From an uncultured Senegalimassilia sp. (GTDB taxonomy: Bacteria; Actinomycetota; Coriobacteriia; Coriobacteriales; Eggerthellaceae): DNA of 11,802 nt. This document shows positions 1 through 6,976 of this stretch, in pieces (the stretch's first letter is position 1; each line of letters begins with the position of its first letter). The stretch is from assembly GCA_937925385.1 (NCBI GenBank), contig CALEWN010000374.1, forward strand, positions 1-11,802, read 5' to 3'. The notes beneath the pieces were generated by a model that was given only the letters and a program-made list of their open reading frames with translations, had not been told where the DNA came from and did no database searches. The translations under genes and the position numbers were made by a program.

Positions 1-774
1 ACGCAGATCATGCGCAAGCTGTCCAACACCCCGCTGCAGATCGAGGTGGAGCTGCTGCACACCATCTCCCATGAGTCGCACAACGTCTCGCAAGAGCACC
101 TGAAAACGTTCTACCGCTCGTTCGACCAGATCAAGGACAATCGCTACGACGGCATGATCATCACCGGCGCGCCCGTCGAGCTGCACGAGTTCGAGGACGT
201 CGACTACTGGGACGAGCTGTGCCGCATCATGAAGTGGTCCACCACCAACGTGCACTCCACGCTGCATATCTGCTGGGGCGCGCAAGCCGGCATCTTCTAC
301 CACTACGGCATCCAGAAGCACGAGCTGCCGAAGAAGCTCTCCGGCGTGTTCAACCATGACGTGCTGAAGCCCTCCAGCCCGCTGGTGCGCGGATTCGACG
401 ACCGCTTCTGGGCGCCGCATTCCCGCCACACCACCGTGTACGCCGAGGATATCGAGGCCGACCCGCGCCTGGAGATCGTCGCGCAGTCCGATGAGGCCGG
501 CGTCTACATCGCCAAGAGCACCGACAGCCGCCACTTCTTCGTGTTCGGCCACCCCGAGTACGACACCGGCACGCTGCGCGCCGAATACGAGCGCGACGTG
601 AACAAGGGTATGGACGTCCCCGTCCCGGCCCACTACTTCCCCAACAACGACCCCGCGCAGGAGCCGGTCAGCACGTGGCGCGCGCACGCGCAGCTGCTGT
701 ACACGAACTGGCTGAACTACTACGTGTACCAGACCACGCCCTACGACCTGAACAGCCTGGGCACCGGCGAATAG
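1..774 (+). CDS. metA: Homoserine O-acetyltransferase (MetA family), 5' end cut by window edge
   Basis: MetA acylates the hydroxyl of L-homoserine, the first committed step to methionine, in the cytoplasm. The reading frame is open from base 1 (Thr-Gln-Ile before the first Met at base 10). That Met lies inside the conserved MetA core, so the true start is upstream and roughly 50 N-terminal residues are missing. Counting from the Met at base 10, the nucleophile Cys88 sits in CWGAQAG, and the catalytic His182 and Glu184 sit in GHPEYD. The conserved C-terminal stretch TNWLNYYVYQTTPYDL is intact. The segment ITGAPVE has Glu57 at the position equivalent to residue 111 of characterised enzymes. Glu there goes with acetyl-CoA use and Gly (as in E. 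coli) with succinyl-CoA use, so the acetyl donor is predicted. A small gene follows after 9 bases, probably in the same transcript. Family assignment is very secure; donor specificity is an inference from one residue. Confidence 0.96.
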   Translation, partial: TQIMRKLSNTPLQIEVELLHTISHESHNVSQEHLKTFYRSFDQIKDNRYDGMIITGAPVELHEFEDVDYWDELCRIMKWSTTNVHSTLHICWGAQAGIFYHYGIQKHELPKKLSGVFNHDVLKPSSPLVRGFDDRFWAPHSRHTTVYAEDIEADPRLEIVAQSDEAGVYIAKSTDSRHFFVFGHPEYDTGTLRAEYERDVNKGMDVPVPAHYFPNNDPAQEPVSTWRAHAQLLYTNWLNYYVYQTTPYDLNSLGTGE

Positions 775-783
775 GGAAACGCC

Positions 784-1026
784 ATGCCGAAGCACTACAC
801 CATCAAGCCGCAGGTCACCCCCTTGCCCGGCAAAACCGGCAAGGGGCCGTCGGCCGAAGCGGGGCATCGCTTGGCGAAGGAGGGCGCAGCGTCCGGCTCC
901 GCATCGGATCAGCCTGCGAACGACCCCTTCATCCGCGCCGAGAACGAGGACGACGACGGCTACGACCCCTATTCGGACCGCCCACCCACACCCGAGCCCC
1001 TGTTCCAGGAAAACCCCTGGGATTAG
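784..1026 (+). CDS. Small hypothetical protein, acidic and proline-rich (80 aa)
   Basis: I do not recognise this protein. It begins 9 bases after the metA stop, with an AGGGA ribosome-binding site about 7 bases before the ATG, and ends at a TAG 41 bases before a strong terminator hairpin. That fits a metA-coupled second gene. The N-terminal half is basic and Gly/Lys-rich (residues 1-35). The C-terminal half is strongly acidic, with an Asp/Glu cluster near residues 52-62 and a Pro-rich tail ending in NPWD. There is no signal peptide or membrane segment, and the composition suggests a largely disordered soluble protein. A longer overlapping frame (675-1112) is an Arg/Ala-rich shadow and was not chosen. 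Support is the spacing, the ribosome-binding site and the position before the terminator, not homology. Confidence 0.6.
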   Translation: MPKHYTIKPQVTPLPGKTGKGPSAEAGHRLAKEGAASGSASDQPANDPFIRAENEDDDGYDPYSDRPPTPEPLFQENPWD

Positions 1027-1067
1027 GGAAAGCGACCCCAAGGGACGCCAAACAGGCCAGCAAACAG

Positions 1068-1110
1068 CGATGGGCCCGGAACGAATCGTCGTTCCGGGCC
1101 CATCGATTTT
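1068..1110 (+). terminator. Intrinsic terminator after metA and its small partner gene
   Basis: A perfect 17-bp inverted repeat (arms 1068-1084 and 1089-1105) with a 4-base ATCG loop is followed by ATTTTG. It lies 41 bases after the stop of the small gene and between convergent genes. It probably ends the + strand transcript and may also stop - strand transcripts arriving from the HAD gene, although the T-run on that side is poor. Confidence 0.85.
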
Positions 1111-1113
1111 GAG

Positions 1114-1145
1114 TCGTCGATCGAGATTTACATCCCGATCGACGA
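1114..1145. repeat. Inverted repeat, 10-bp arms
   Basis: TCGTCGATCG (1114-1123) and its reverse complement CGATCGACGA (1136-1145) flank a 12-base spacer, directly beside the metA-side terminator. No T-run follows on either strand, so I do not call it a terminator. It may be a second RNA hairpin in the convergent gap or a protein-binding site. The rest of the gap from 1027 to 1291 holds no gene I can support. Confidence 0.5.
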
Positions 1146-1173
1146 TATAGGGAGTTTCTGAACAAAACGGAGA

Positions 1174-1198
1174 TTGCGGGAACCAGCGCATCCCGCAA
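1174..1198 (-). terminator. Possible weak terminator downstream of the HAD gene
   Basis: An 8-bp stem, TTGCGGGA/TCCCGCAA with a 9-base loop, lies about 95 bases after the HAD stop codon. On the - strand it is followed by TCTCCGTTTTG, so the T-run is displaced by several bases. This is suggestive only. The stronger hairpin at 1068-1105 could serve instead. Confidence 0.35.
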
Positions 1199-1291
1199 GG
1201 GCGGGCGCAAACCGGCGCGTCCTTGCGCATCGGAACGAGGTCGAACGGTTTCCTTATCTGGCAGGAGAGCACGCCGCCTCCCGTCACGCGC

Positions 1292-1993
1292 TTATTTGTT
1301 CGCCGCGCCGGCGAAGAGCAGCTGCTCGCTCCAGGAAAGGAACTCCTCGACCGTAAGGTCCTCGAAGCTGCGGATCGCGTGCTCCGCGGAAGCCTGCAGG
1401 GCATCCCACGTGCCGGCGTCATCGCTGTCGTATACGGCAAGCGTACGGTAGCCGGCGCCGCCAAGCGTGCCGATGGCGTATGCGGAATCCTCGACGCCCC
1501 AGGTCAGCTCCTTGGACGTGCCCATGATCTCGCGGGCGCGGTCCCATACGTCGGGCTCGCGTTTCGTGGAATGCACGTCCTCGACCGACAGCACGCGCTC
1601 AAGATACGGGGCGAACCCGCAACGCTGGATGCCGGCCATCAGGTAGGGCTTGGGGCTTGAGGATGCCACCGTCAAATGCGCACCCGCCTGGGCAAGCCCC
1701 TGCACGAACTCGAGCGCGCCGGGACGCGCCTCGGCGCGATGACGATAGAAGTCCAGCATGTACTCGTCGATCATGCCGACCACCTCGTGGTCGCTTTCGC
1801 CCAAGCCGAACTTCTCGTGGAAGAACGCGCCGCACTCGGGAATGCTCATAGGCGCCAGCGCCGCCACGTCTTCGGCGGTCAGCGTGCCTTCCACGCGTTC
1901 AGCCAGCTCGTTTTGCAGCCCATGCCACACGCCCATCGAATCGAGCAACGTACCATCGCAGTCGAACACCACACCGATCTCGCTTGCGTCCAT
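1292..1993 (-). CDS. HAD-superfamily hydrolase, beta-phosphoglucomutase-like subfamily
   Basis: This 233-residue cytoplasmic protein is a haloacid dehalogenase-type phosphatase or phosphomutase, working through a phospho-aspartate intermediate. Motif I is DCDGT with nucleophile Asp11 and acid/base Asp13. A helical cap follows (about residues 16-90), then motif II VASSS (Ser111-113), the motif III lysine in STKREPD (Lys144) and motif IV VEDS (Glu168, Asp169, metal binding). Length and order fit subfamily IA, which includes beta-phosphoglucomutases and sugar-phosphate phosphatases. The substrate cannot be read from sequence. The start is supported by a GGAAGGA Shine-Dalgarno a few bases before the ATG. 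It is the last - strand gene of the window and is separated from the surface-protein gene by a terminator (2098-2130), so it is probably transcribed on its own, although I found no convincing promoter in the roughly 100 bases upstream. Confidence 0.9.
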   Translation of the reverse strand: MDASEIGVVFDCDGTLLDSMGVWHGLQNELAERVEGTLTAEDVAALAPMSIPECGAFFHEKFGLGESDHEVVGMIDEYMLDFYRHRAEARPGALEFVQGLAQAGAHLTVASSSPKPYLMAGIQRCGFAPYLERVLSVEDVHSTKREPDVWDRAREIMGTSKELTWGVEDSAYAIGTLGGAGYRTLAVYDSDDAGTWDALQASAEHAIRSFEDLTVEEFLSWSEQLLFAGAANK

Positions 1994-2090
1994 GACTCAT
2001 CCTTCCCTTGCGTTTGCCTTCTCCCAAGCCTAGCAGGAAGCGCGCCCGCCCGCCAGAACTGCAGACCAACACCCGAACTTGCCCAACACG

Positions 2091-2130
2091 AACGCAAAAG
2101 GCCGTCCTCGAACGATTCGAGGACGGCCTT
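2091..2130 (-). terminator. Intrinsic terminator of the surface-protein gene
   Basis: A perfect 15-bp stem (2098-2112 with 2116-2130) with a CGA loop is followed on the - strand by TTGCGTT. With the two T of the stem this gives a TTTT run. It lies 64 bases beyond the stop of the large surface protein and insulates the downstream HAD gene. Confidence 0.85.
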
Positions 2131-2194
2131 GAGGCCCTGCGCACTGGCGAAGGCCGGGGTTCTTGCCGCTTCGCGAAAACCTCTTGCAGGTGCG

Positions 2195-5100
2195 CTATCG
2201 GCGGGCGCGCATGCGGCGGGCGGCGCCGGCGGCGACGGCGACCGCCAAGCCTGCGACGCAGAGCAGCACGTTCGCGGCCAGGGCGGAGTCGCCCGTGGCA
2301 ACCAGGGAGCCCTGGTTGCCGTTACCGTCCCCGACGGGCGCGAGGGGCAGCTGCGGGTCACGCCCGGAAACCAGCTTGCCCGGCTTCACGTCGCTGCTCC
2401 AATCGTGCTGCTTGTACGACGAAAGCGCCTGCAACACCTGGATCGAGGGCATCGCGCTCGCTTCCTGGCCCTTCACATGCGCGAAGCCCATAGGCTCGAC
2501 GTTGTAGGCCATGATGGCGGTAATCAGGTTGGATACGCCGTTGGCGAAACCGTTTACCGTGTTCAGCGGGTCCTTGCCCAGCGCCGTCAGCGCCAGCAGC
2601 ACCTGCGCGTCGGACTCCGCGGAGCCGAAGTCGCACGTGCCGGGGCTCATCTTCGTGCGCAGGAAGCCCAACGCCGCCGACACCGCGTCGGCGTTGGCGT
2701 CCGCATACGGCGCGAGCGCCTGCAACGCGATGGCGGTCATGTCCACGCCGCTTCCGGAGCCGGCCGTCAGCCCGAAGCCGCCGTCCTCGTTCTGGAACGT
2801 CAGCAGCTTCGCGACGAGCGCATCCCTATCGGAGGAGCCGACCTCGGGCACCTGGGCGTTCGCCTTGTCGAGCGCCAGGAGCGCGTAGGCGACCTCGTTG
2901 GACATCTCCGCCGTGCTCGAGCCGTCGCGCACTAGCTCGACGAGGTTCTTGCCCGCAACGTCGGTCACGTCCTTACCGAGCGCCGCCATGGTGAGCATGA
3001 CGCGCTCCGTGTCGGTCAGCGAAGCCGACCATTCGTCCGCATTCACGTTGACGGATGCCAGGTAGCGCTCGATCATCGCCGGTTCGACGCCGCGTCCGGC
3101 GCACAGGAACGTGTACAGCTCCCACTCGTCGCCGTATACGAAGGCCGTAGCCGAACGGTTCGCGTCAAGGAACGACGCCGCCGACTCGATGCCCTCGTCC
3201 ACAAGCTTCGCCACGTCGGCGGGCGCCGGCGCGATGCCGTCCACGGTAACGGTGAACGTCACCGGCTTGGCGCCTGCAGTCGTGTCAACGGGCGTGCCCG
3301 TGACCGTGACGGTGCCGGGCTTGAGCGCGGTGATCGTGTACTCGGAGCTTGCGACGAACAGCCCATCGTCGGGGGCACCTTCCGCATGCTTCCACTCGCC
3401 CGCGACGTCGCGATCGATGCTGATGACACCGTCCTCGCTGTACGACCAGGTCATGCCGGGCTCGGTGATGCTCCAACCCTGCTCGTCGTTCTTGCCGGCG
3501 AACGAAAGGCCGAGCGCCGCACGCTCGCCCGCCTTCACCGTGACCGAATCCGGAGCCGTCACGCTGACCAGCGGGTTCGCATATTCGTACGAAACCTCGC
3601 GCGAATCGCTGATAGCCTTGCCCGTTTCAGCGTCCACGTCGGGCAGTGTCACCGTGAACGTGGTCGTGCCCGCCGCATACGGCGTGAAACCGATGTCGCC
3701 GGCGGCAGTGTAGGCCGCGACCGCCGGATTGCTGCTGGTCACCGTGAAGTTATCGCGGTTCGTCGCGTTATCGGGCGTTACATGGGGGCTGGCCTTGTCG
3801 GTCAGGAACGCCTTCGCCTCATCGCTCAGGGGGTTGCGCCCTTGCAGCACGATAGGCTGACCGTCCTCGGCATAGCCCAGGGAGACGCCGGTCGCCGCAA
3901 CGTTGGTAGACGTTACGGAAACCGTCTTCGCGCCCAAATCGGGGTTGTTGCGCGACGTCACCGAGATCGTGGCATCGCCCTGCTTCTTGAAGTAGAAGCA
4001 GGCGGAATAGTCGTTGCTGTACAGCACGTCGGCGCTGCTACCCTCGAACGAGAACCGCGTGAAGGACGCGGGCACGTAGCTGTCCTCGGGGGAGCCGACA
4101 TAGTGCACGCGCACCTCGAGGTTGCGCACCTCGGAGCCCGCCACCGTGATGGAGCCGCCCGTCACGTCGGCGCCGTCGTACCAGATCTGGAAATCGTCGA
4201 TGGGCTGGGCCTTCGCCTGCACCTTGACCGTCGCCACCGTGCGCTGCGTCCCGTCGGCCGCGGTCTCGGTGGCCGTCACCGTTCCCGCCGCGTTATCGTA
4301 GACGTACAGCTGGCCCGTCGTCTCGTTCACGGCGATGTTGTTGCGGTTCGCATCGCCTGTGGACCACGTCACCGAACTGCCCTCGGGCACGCCGGAAAGG
4401 GAAAGCACGCCGATGAGCCTATCGGCGGCGACGTCGTCGGGCGAAACCTCCAGCACATGGTTGCCGCCGATCGCGCACGCAGTCCCATCGTTTGCGGTGA
4501 ACGTCACCGGGTACACGTCGTCAGAAACGACGTCATCCGGCTCGACATAGCCCGCATCGGCCCCGAAGTACGGATACCCATCCGCAGCCTGCGCCCACAC
4601 GACGCCGTTCGAGCCGCGGTTGGCGTTCAACAGCTCCGTGAAGGCGGCGCTGCGCATGTCTTTCGGATCGAGGGCGAACGAGTTCGAAAGCGCGCCCGCC
4701 GGGAACTGCGCAGGCTGCGCCTGATAGCTCGACCAGTACGTGTTCACCAGCCTACCCGTATCACAGGAGGCGAACAGCGCGCCGCCGCTTGCCTCGGCCG
4801 TGGAGTAGCAATTCGAGATCACACCGCCGGCAAGCGTGCGGGCAAAGCCGACGGCGCCCTTGCCGGATACGGACGTGGAGCAGTTAATCACGGCGCCCGC
4901 AACGTCATTGCCGAGCGGACCGAAGGCGCGGCCGTCCGTAGCCTGCTTGAGCTGTCCGGCGAAGCGGACGTTCTGAACGACGCCGGTTGCCGCAACGCCG
5001 TCGAACAGGCTGCGCACACCGCCGCCGTTGGCGAACGTCACGCTATGGCCCTGTCCGTCGAAGGTGCAGGCAAGCGCACCGGAAGGGCCGAAGAAGTACT

Positions 5101-6226
5101 CGTCATCGATGACGATGTCGCCGTCCAGCACATAATAGGCCGACTCGTCCTTCACGTTCATATACATGAAGTCATCTTGGCTTTTGATGTGCTTGGCTGC
5201 CGAGGGCACCTCGGTCGGGGCGGTGGGCTTCTTCTTCGCCAGCGCGGCCTGCGCGCCGGTCAGGGCCTTCACCGCATCGTTGACCTGCTGCTGCGTGGCC
5301 TCCTCGTTGCCGCTCATCTGTTTGGCGGCGGAAAGCGCGTCGACGAACGCCTGCCAGCCATCCGCCTCGTAGTCGGACTCGGACAGCTGCTCGGCGGCGG
5401 CTACGGCCGCATCGAGCGCGCTTTTGTCCACGACCACCGGCGCGCTTGCCTCCTGCAGCTGCGGAGATGCGCCGTTCGACGCCCACACGTAGCCGGTATC
5501 AGGAGCATCGGCGGACAGGACCTCGAGCGAATCGGCGCTTGCAAGGTCGGCCGCCGAGACCTTCTTGCAGTTCTCGTTGGCAATGCCGTACCCCATCGAC
5601 ACGGCGCCATCACCCGTGATGTACAGACAGTTGCGCACCGCGCCTTTGTTGCCGGTGCCCACCAGGCCGCCCGACATCATCGAGTCGATCGAGCCGGCGA
5701 AATAGCAGTTCGACACGGTACCGCCCGCCAGCTCCCCGACCAGGCCGCCCACCTCGCCCATCCATCCGGACAGCTTCAGGCTCGCCGTCGACCAGCACAT
5801 GCGCACGGTGCCGCTGAGCGTTACGGCGATGCTGCCTAGATTGTCGGAGCTTTCGATGACACCCGACGACGCCACGCCCAGGTTCTGCACCGTGCCGCTC
5901 ACGCTTTGCGCCAGCGGTTTGCCCGCCAGCGTGATCGTATGGCCGCAGCCGTCCAGCACGCCGGCGACCTCCGAGAGCTGCTGACCATCGGCAAGCACGA
6001 TATCGGCTGTTAGTTGATACGTTTCACCTGCGGAAATGGAATCCGGCAGATCTGCCGCCGCGGCAACCGCGTGCACCGCCCCTTCGGCGGCGTACGTCGC
6101 CGGGGCGTCCAACCCCGTGTTCGCGGCGAACGCTGGCGTTCCCATGAGCGACAGCGCCAGAACGCCCGCCATGGTCGCGCGCAGCAGGCGTCCGCCCGCA
6201 CGCGGCGATTCGTTTCGTTTCGGCAT
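2195..6226 (-). CDS. Large secreted wall-anchored protein: GLUG beta-helix, FIVAR, Ig-like repeats, alpha/alpha-toroid
   Basis: I read this as a 1343-residue surface protein starting at the ATG at 6226, which has AAAGGGAT about 6 bases upstream and leads straight into a signal peptide. The open frame runs 45 codons further up but is not signal-like. Residues 1-34 form the signal peptide, with Arg/Lys start, hydrophobic core and cleavage after AFA. Residues about 72-260 and 343-560 contain GLUG-type motifs (GGLVGELAGGTVSNCYFAG; VISNCYSTAEAS), a beta-helix signature. They flank a helical FIVAR-like segment (264-333). Residues about 570-996 look like four Ig-like/Big2-type beta domains. Residues about 1000-1275 are helical repeats (FQNEDGGFG, VDMTAIALQALAPYA, SDAQVLLALTALGKDP), resembling the squalene-cyclase/transcobalamin alpha/alpha-toroid. 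Residues 1308-1343 are LVATGD, a hydrophobic helix and an RRMRARR tail, a sortase-type anchor with Val in place of the usual Pro. A cobalamin riboswitch lies in its leader. Ligand binding is unproven. Confidence 0.9.
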   Translation of the reverse strand: MPKRNESPRAGGRLLRATMAGVLALSLMGTPAFAANTGLDAPATYAAEGAVHAVAAAADLPDSISAGETYQLTADIVLADGQQLSEVAGVLDGCGHTITLAGKPLAQSVSGTVQNLGVASSGVIESSDNLGSIAVTLSGTVRMCWSTASLKLSGWMGEVGGLVGELAGGTVSNCYFAGSIDSMMSGGLVGTGNKGAVRNCLYITGDGAVSMGYGIANENCKKVSAADLASADSLEVLSADAPDTGYVWASNGASPQLQEASAPVVVDKSALDAAVAAAEQLSESDYEADGWQAFVDALSAAKQMSGNEEATQQQVNDAVKALTGAQAALAKKKPTAPTEVPSAAKHIKSQDDFMYMNVKDESAYYVLDGDIVIDDEYFFGPSGALACTFDGQGHSVTFANGGGVRSLFDGVAATGVVQNVRFAGQLKQATDGRAFGPLGNDVAGAVINCSTSVSGKGAVGFARTLAGGVISNCYSTAEASGGALFASCDTGRLVNTYWSSYQAQPAQFPAGALSNSFALDPKDMRSAAFTELLNANRGSNGVVWAQAADGYPYFGADAGYVEPDDVVSDDVYPVTFTANDGTACAIGGNHVLEVSPDDVAADRLIGVLSLSGVPEGSSVTWSTGDANRNNIAVNETTGQLYVYDNAAGTVTATETAADGTQRTVATVKVQAKAQPIDDFQIWYDGADVTGGSITVAGSEVRNLEVRVHYVGSPEDSYVPASFTRFSFEGSSADVLYSNDYSACFYFKKQGDATISVTSRNNPDLGAKTVSVTSTNVAATGVSLGYAEDGQPIVLQGRNPLSDEAKAFLTDKASPHVTPDNATNRDNFTVTSSNPAVAAYTAAGDIGFTPYAAGTTTFTVTLPDVDAETGKAISDSREVSYEYANPLVSVTAPDSVTVKAGERAALGLSFAGKNDEQGWSITEPGMTWSYSEDGVISIDRDVAGEWKHAEGAPDDGLFVASSEYTITALKPGTVTVTGTPVDTTAGAKPVTFTVTVDGIAPAPADVAKLVDEGIESAASFLDANRSATAFVYGDEWELYTFLCAGRGVEPAMIERYLASVNVNADEWSASLTDTERVMLTMAALGKDVTDVAGKNLVELVRDGSSTAEMSNEVAYALLALDKANAQVPEVGSSDRDALVAKLLTFQNEDGGFGLTAGSGSGVDMTAIALQALAPYADANADAVSAALGFLRTKMSPGTCDFGSAESDAQVLLALTALGKDPLNTVNGFANGVSNLITAIMAYNVEPMGFAHVKGQEASAMPSIQVLQALSSYKQHDWSSDVKPGKLVSGRDPQLPLAPVGDGNGNQGSLVATGDSALAANVLLCVAGLAVAVAAGAARRMRARR

Positions 6227-6399
6227 TTCATCCCTTTCGTTTCCCCGCCGGACCGCGCCGGCGCCTTTCACCAAGATGAGCGGGAAACCGGGACGAAGCG
6301 CAAAAGACGAAGGCCGCCGGCAACACGTTCGCCGACAAGCAGCCAAGACGCACGAGACCAAGACGCCGGCATCATCCCGGAGCCTTTGCCCAAACGCGC

Positions 6400-6429
6400 A
6401 AAAAAGCCGTCCCGCGCAGGCGGAACGGC
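6400..6429 (-). terminator. Leader terminator (riboswitch expression platform)
   Basis: On the - strand a 9-bp stem (6421-6429 with 6406-6414, one G-U pair) and a 6-base loop are followed immediately by six U (6400-6405). It lies in the untranslated leader, about 100 bases after the B12 aptamer and 170 bases before the surface-protein start. Its 5' arm and loop (6416-6422, CGCCTGC in the RNA) can pair instead with GCAGGCG at 6481-6487, a candidate antiterminator. Known cobalamin riboswitches of this layout stop transcription when ligand is bound. Confidence 0.85.
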
Positions 6430-6529
6430 AAATCAGGCAGCAAGCGGCAACGCGCCTTCGGCACGCACCCCATCACGTATCGCCTGCCGGAGCACAGCAG
6501 CACGGCGATTCGCCCCTGTTTGCCACAGG

Positions 6530-6655
6530 AAGGATGCAGACAAGCATTCTGGCTGATCGTCCGTCAAGCGAACGAAACACAGTAACCGCCTTGCCCGGGA
6601 TTTTCACCCGATTCCCTTGCATTTGCGCGCGTGCGCACTGCACCCTGATCATCTA
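6530..6655 (-). promoter_or_regulatory. Cobalamin (vitamin B12) riboswitch aptamer, compact form
   Basis: Read on the - strand, the RNA carries the cobalamin aptamer core in order. GATGATCAGGGTGC (from 6653) comes first, then AAGGGAATCGGGTG with AAAATCCCG (about 6596-6618). GGCGGTTACTGTG (about 6578-6590) follows, then the B12-box-like AGCCAGAATGCTTGTCTG (6537-6554). GATG at 6650-6653 can pair with CATC at 6533-6536 to close P1. Only about 23 bases separate ACTGTG from the B12 box, filled by a short hairpin (CGTTCG/CGGACG). The long peripheral arms of the class I AdoCbl aptamer are therefore absent, as in the smaller Cbl-II group. It begins about 10 bases after the predicted transcription start and is followed by an intrinsic terminator. 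Identification is by eye against the known consensus; the subclass and preferred corrinoid are inference. Confidence 0.9.
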
Positions 6656-6670
6656 TATAACTGAAGCGGA

Positions 6671-6699
6671 ATTCTATGAATTGCAACGTCCCACGTCAA
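6671..6699 (-). promoter_or_regulatory. Housekeeping-type promoter for the riboswitch and surface-protein transcript
   Basis: TTGACG (6694-6699), an exact 17-base spacer and TAGAAT (6671-6676) match the sigma-70/SigA consensus closely. Transcription would start near 6664, giving a leader of about 440 bases that holds the aptamer, the terminator and the ribosome-binding site. The stretch between this promoter and the pyrE terminator (6700-6896) holds nothing I can support. Confidence 0.8.
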
Positions 6700-6890
6700 G
6701 ATGCTGTTCACCGCGCACAACAAGTTTCCCGAACAGGTGAGATGAAACCGCCGCACCTCCCGCGCCCGTCTGCAACGTGACTGATGGGGAATTGCAAGAT
6801 GAGCGGTGGACGGCGCCGATGCAATTGCGCAAGCGTCAACCACCGCCATCGCCGCATGGACCCACGCGCGGAAGCCACCTATCCCCCGAA

Positions 6891-6933
6891 AACAGCAGCG
6901 GCGCCGAACGACCCGTTGCCGTTCGGCGCCGCT
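6891..6933 (-). terminator. Intrinsic terminator after pyrE
   Basis: A 13-bp perfect GC-rich stem (6898-6910 with 6920-6932, extendable by one A-T pair) with a 9-base loop is followed on the - strand by TGCTGTTTT. It lies 44 bases after the pyrE stop and upstream of the surface-protein promoter, separating the two transcripts. The T-run is a few bases from the stem, so termination may be partial. Confidence 0.7.
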
Positions 6934-6976
6934 AGGCTTCGTTATTCGATTCGCTCGAAAAGGTCAGGCGCGTTGC

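Noticed and set aside
3386..5839. Long + strand open frame opposite the surface-protein gene
   Set aside because: It is an Arg/His/Ala/Gly-rich shadow of a high-GC gene on the other strand, with no domain or ribosome-binding site. The - strand frame has coherent domains, a signal peptide and a sorting signal.
6227..6361. N-terminal extension of the surface protein by 45 codons
   Set aside because: The extra residues are Cys/Arg-rich, lie inside the riboswitch-controlled leader and lack a ribosome-binding site. The ATG at 6226 has one and leads directly into a signal peptide.
6649..6849. 66-residue - strand frame upstream of the riboswitch
   Set aside because: It has no ribosome-binding site, runs through the promoter and into the aptamer, and shows no protein-like pattern.
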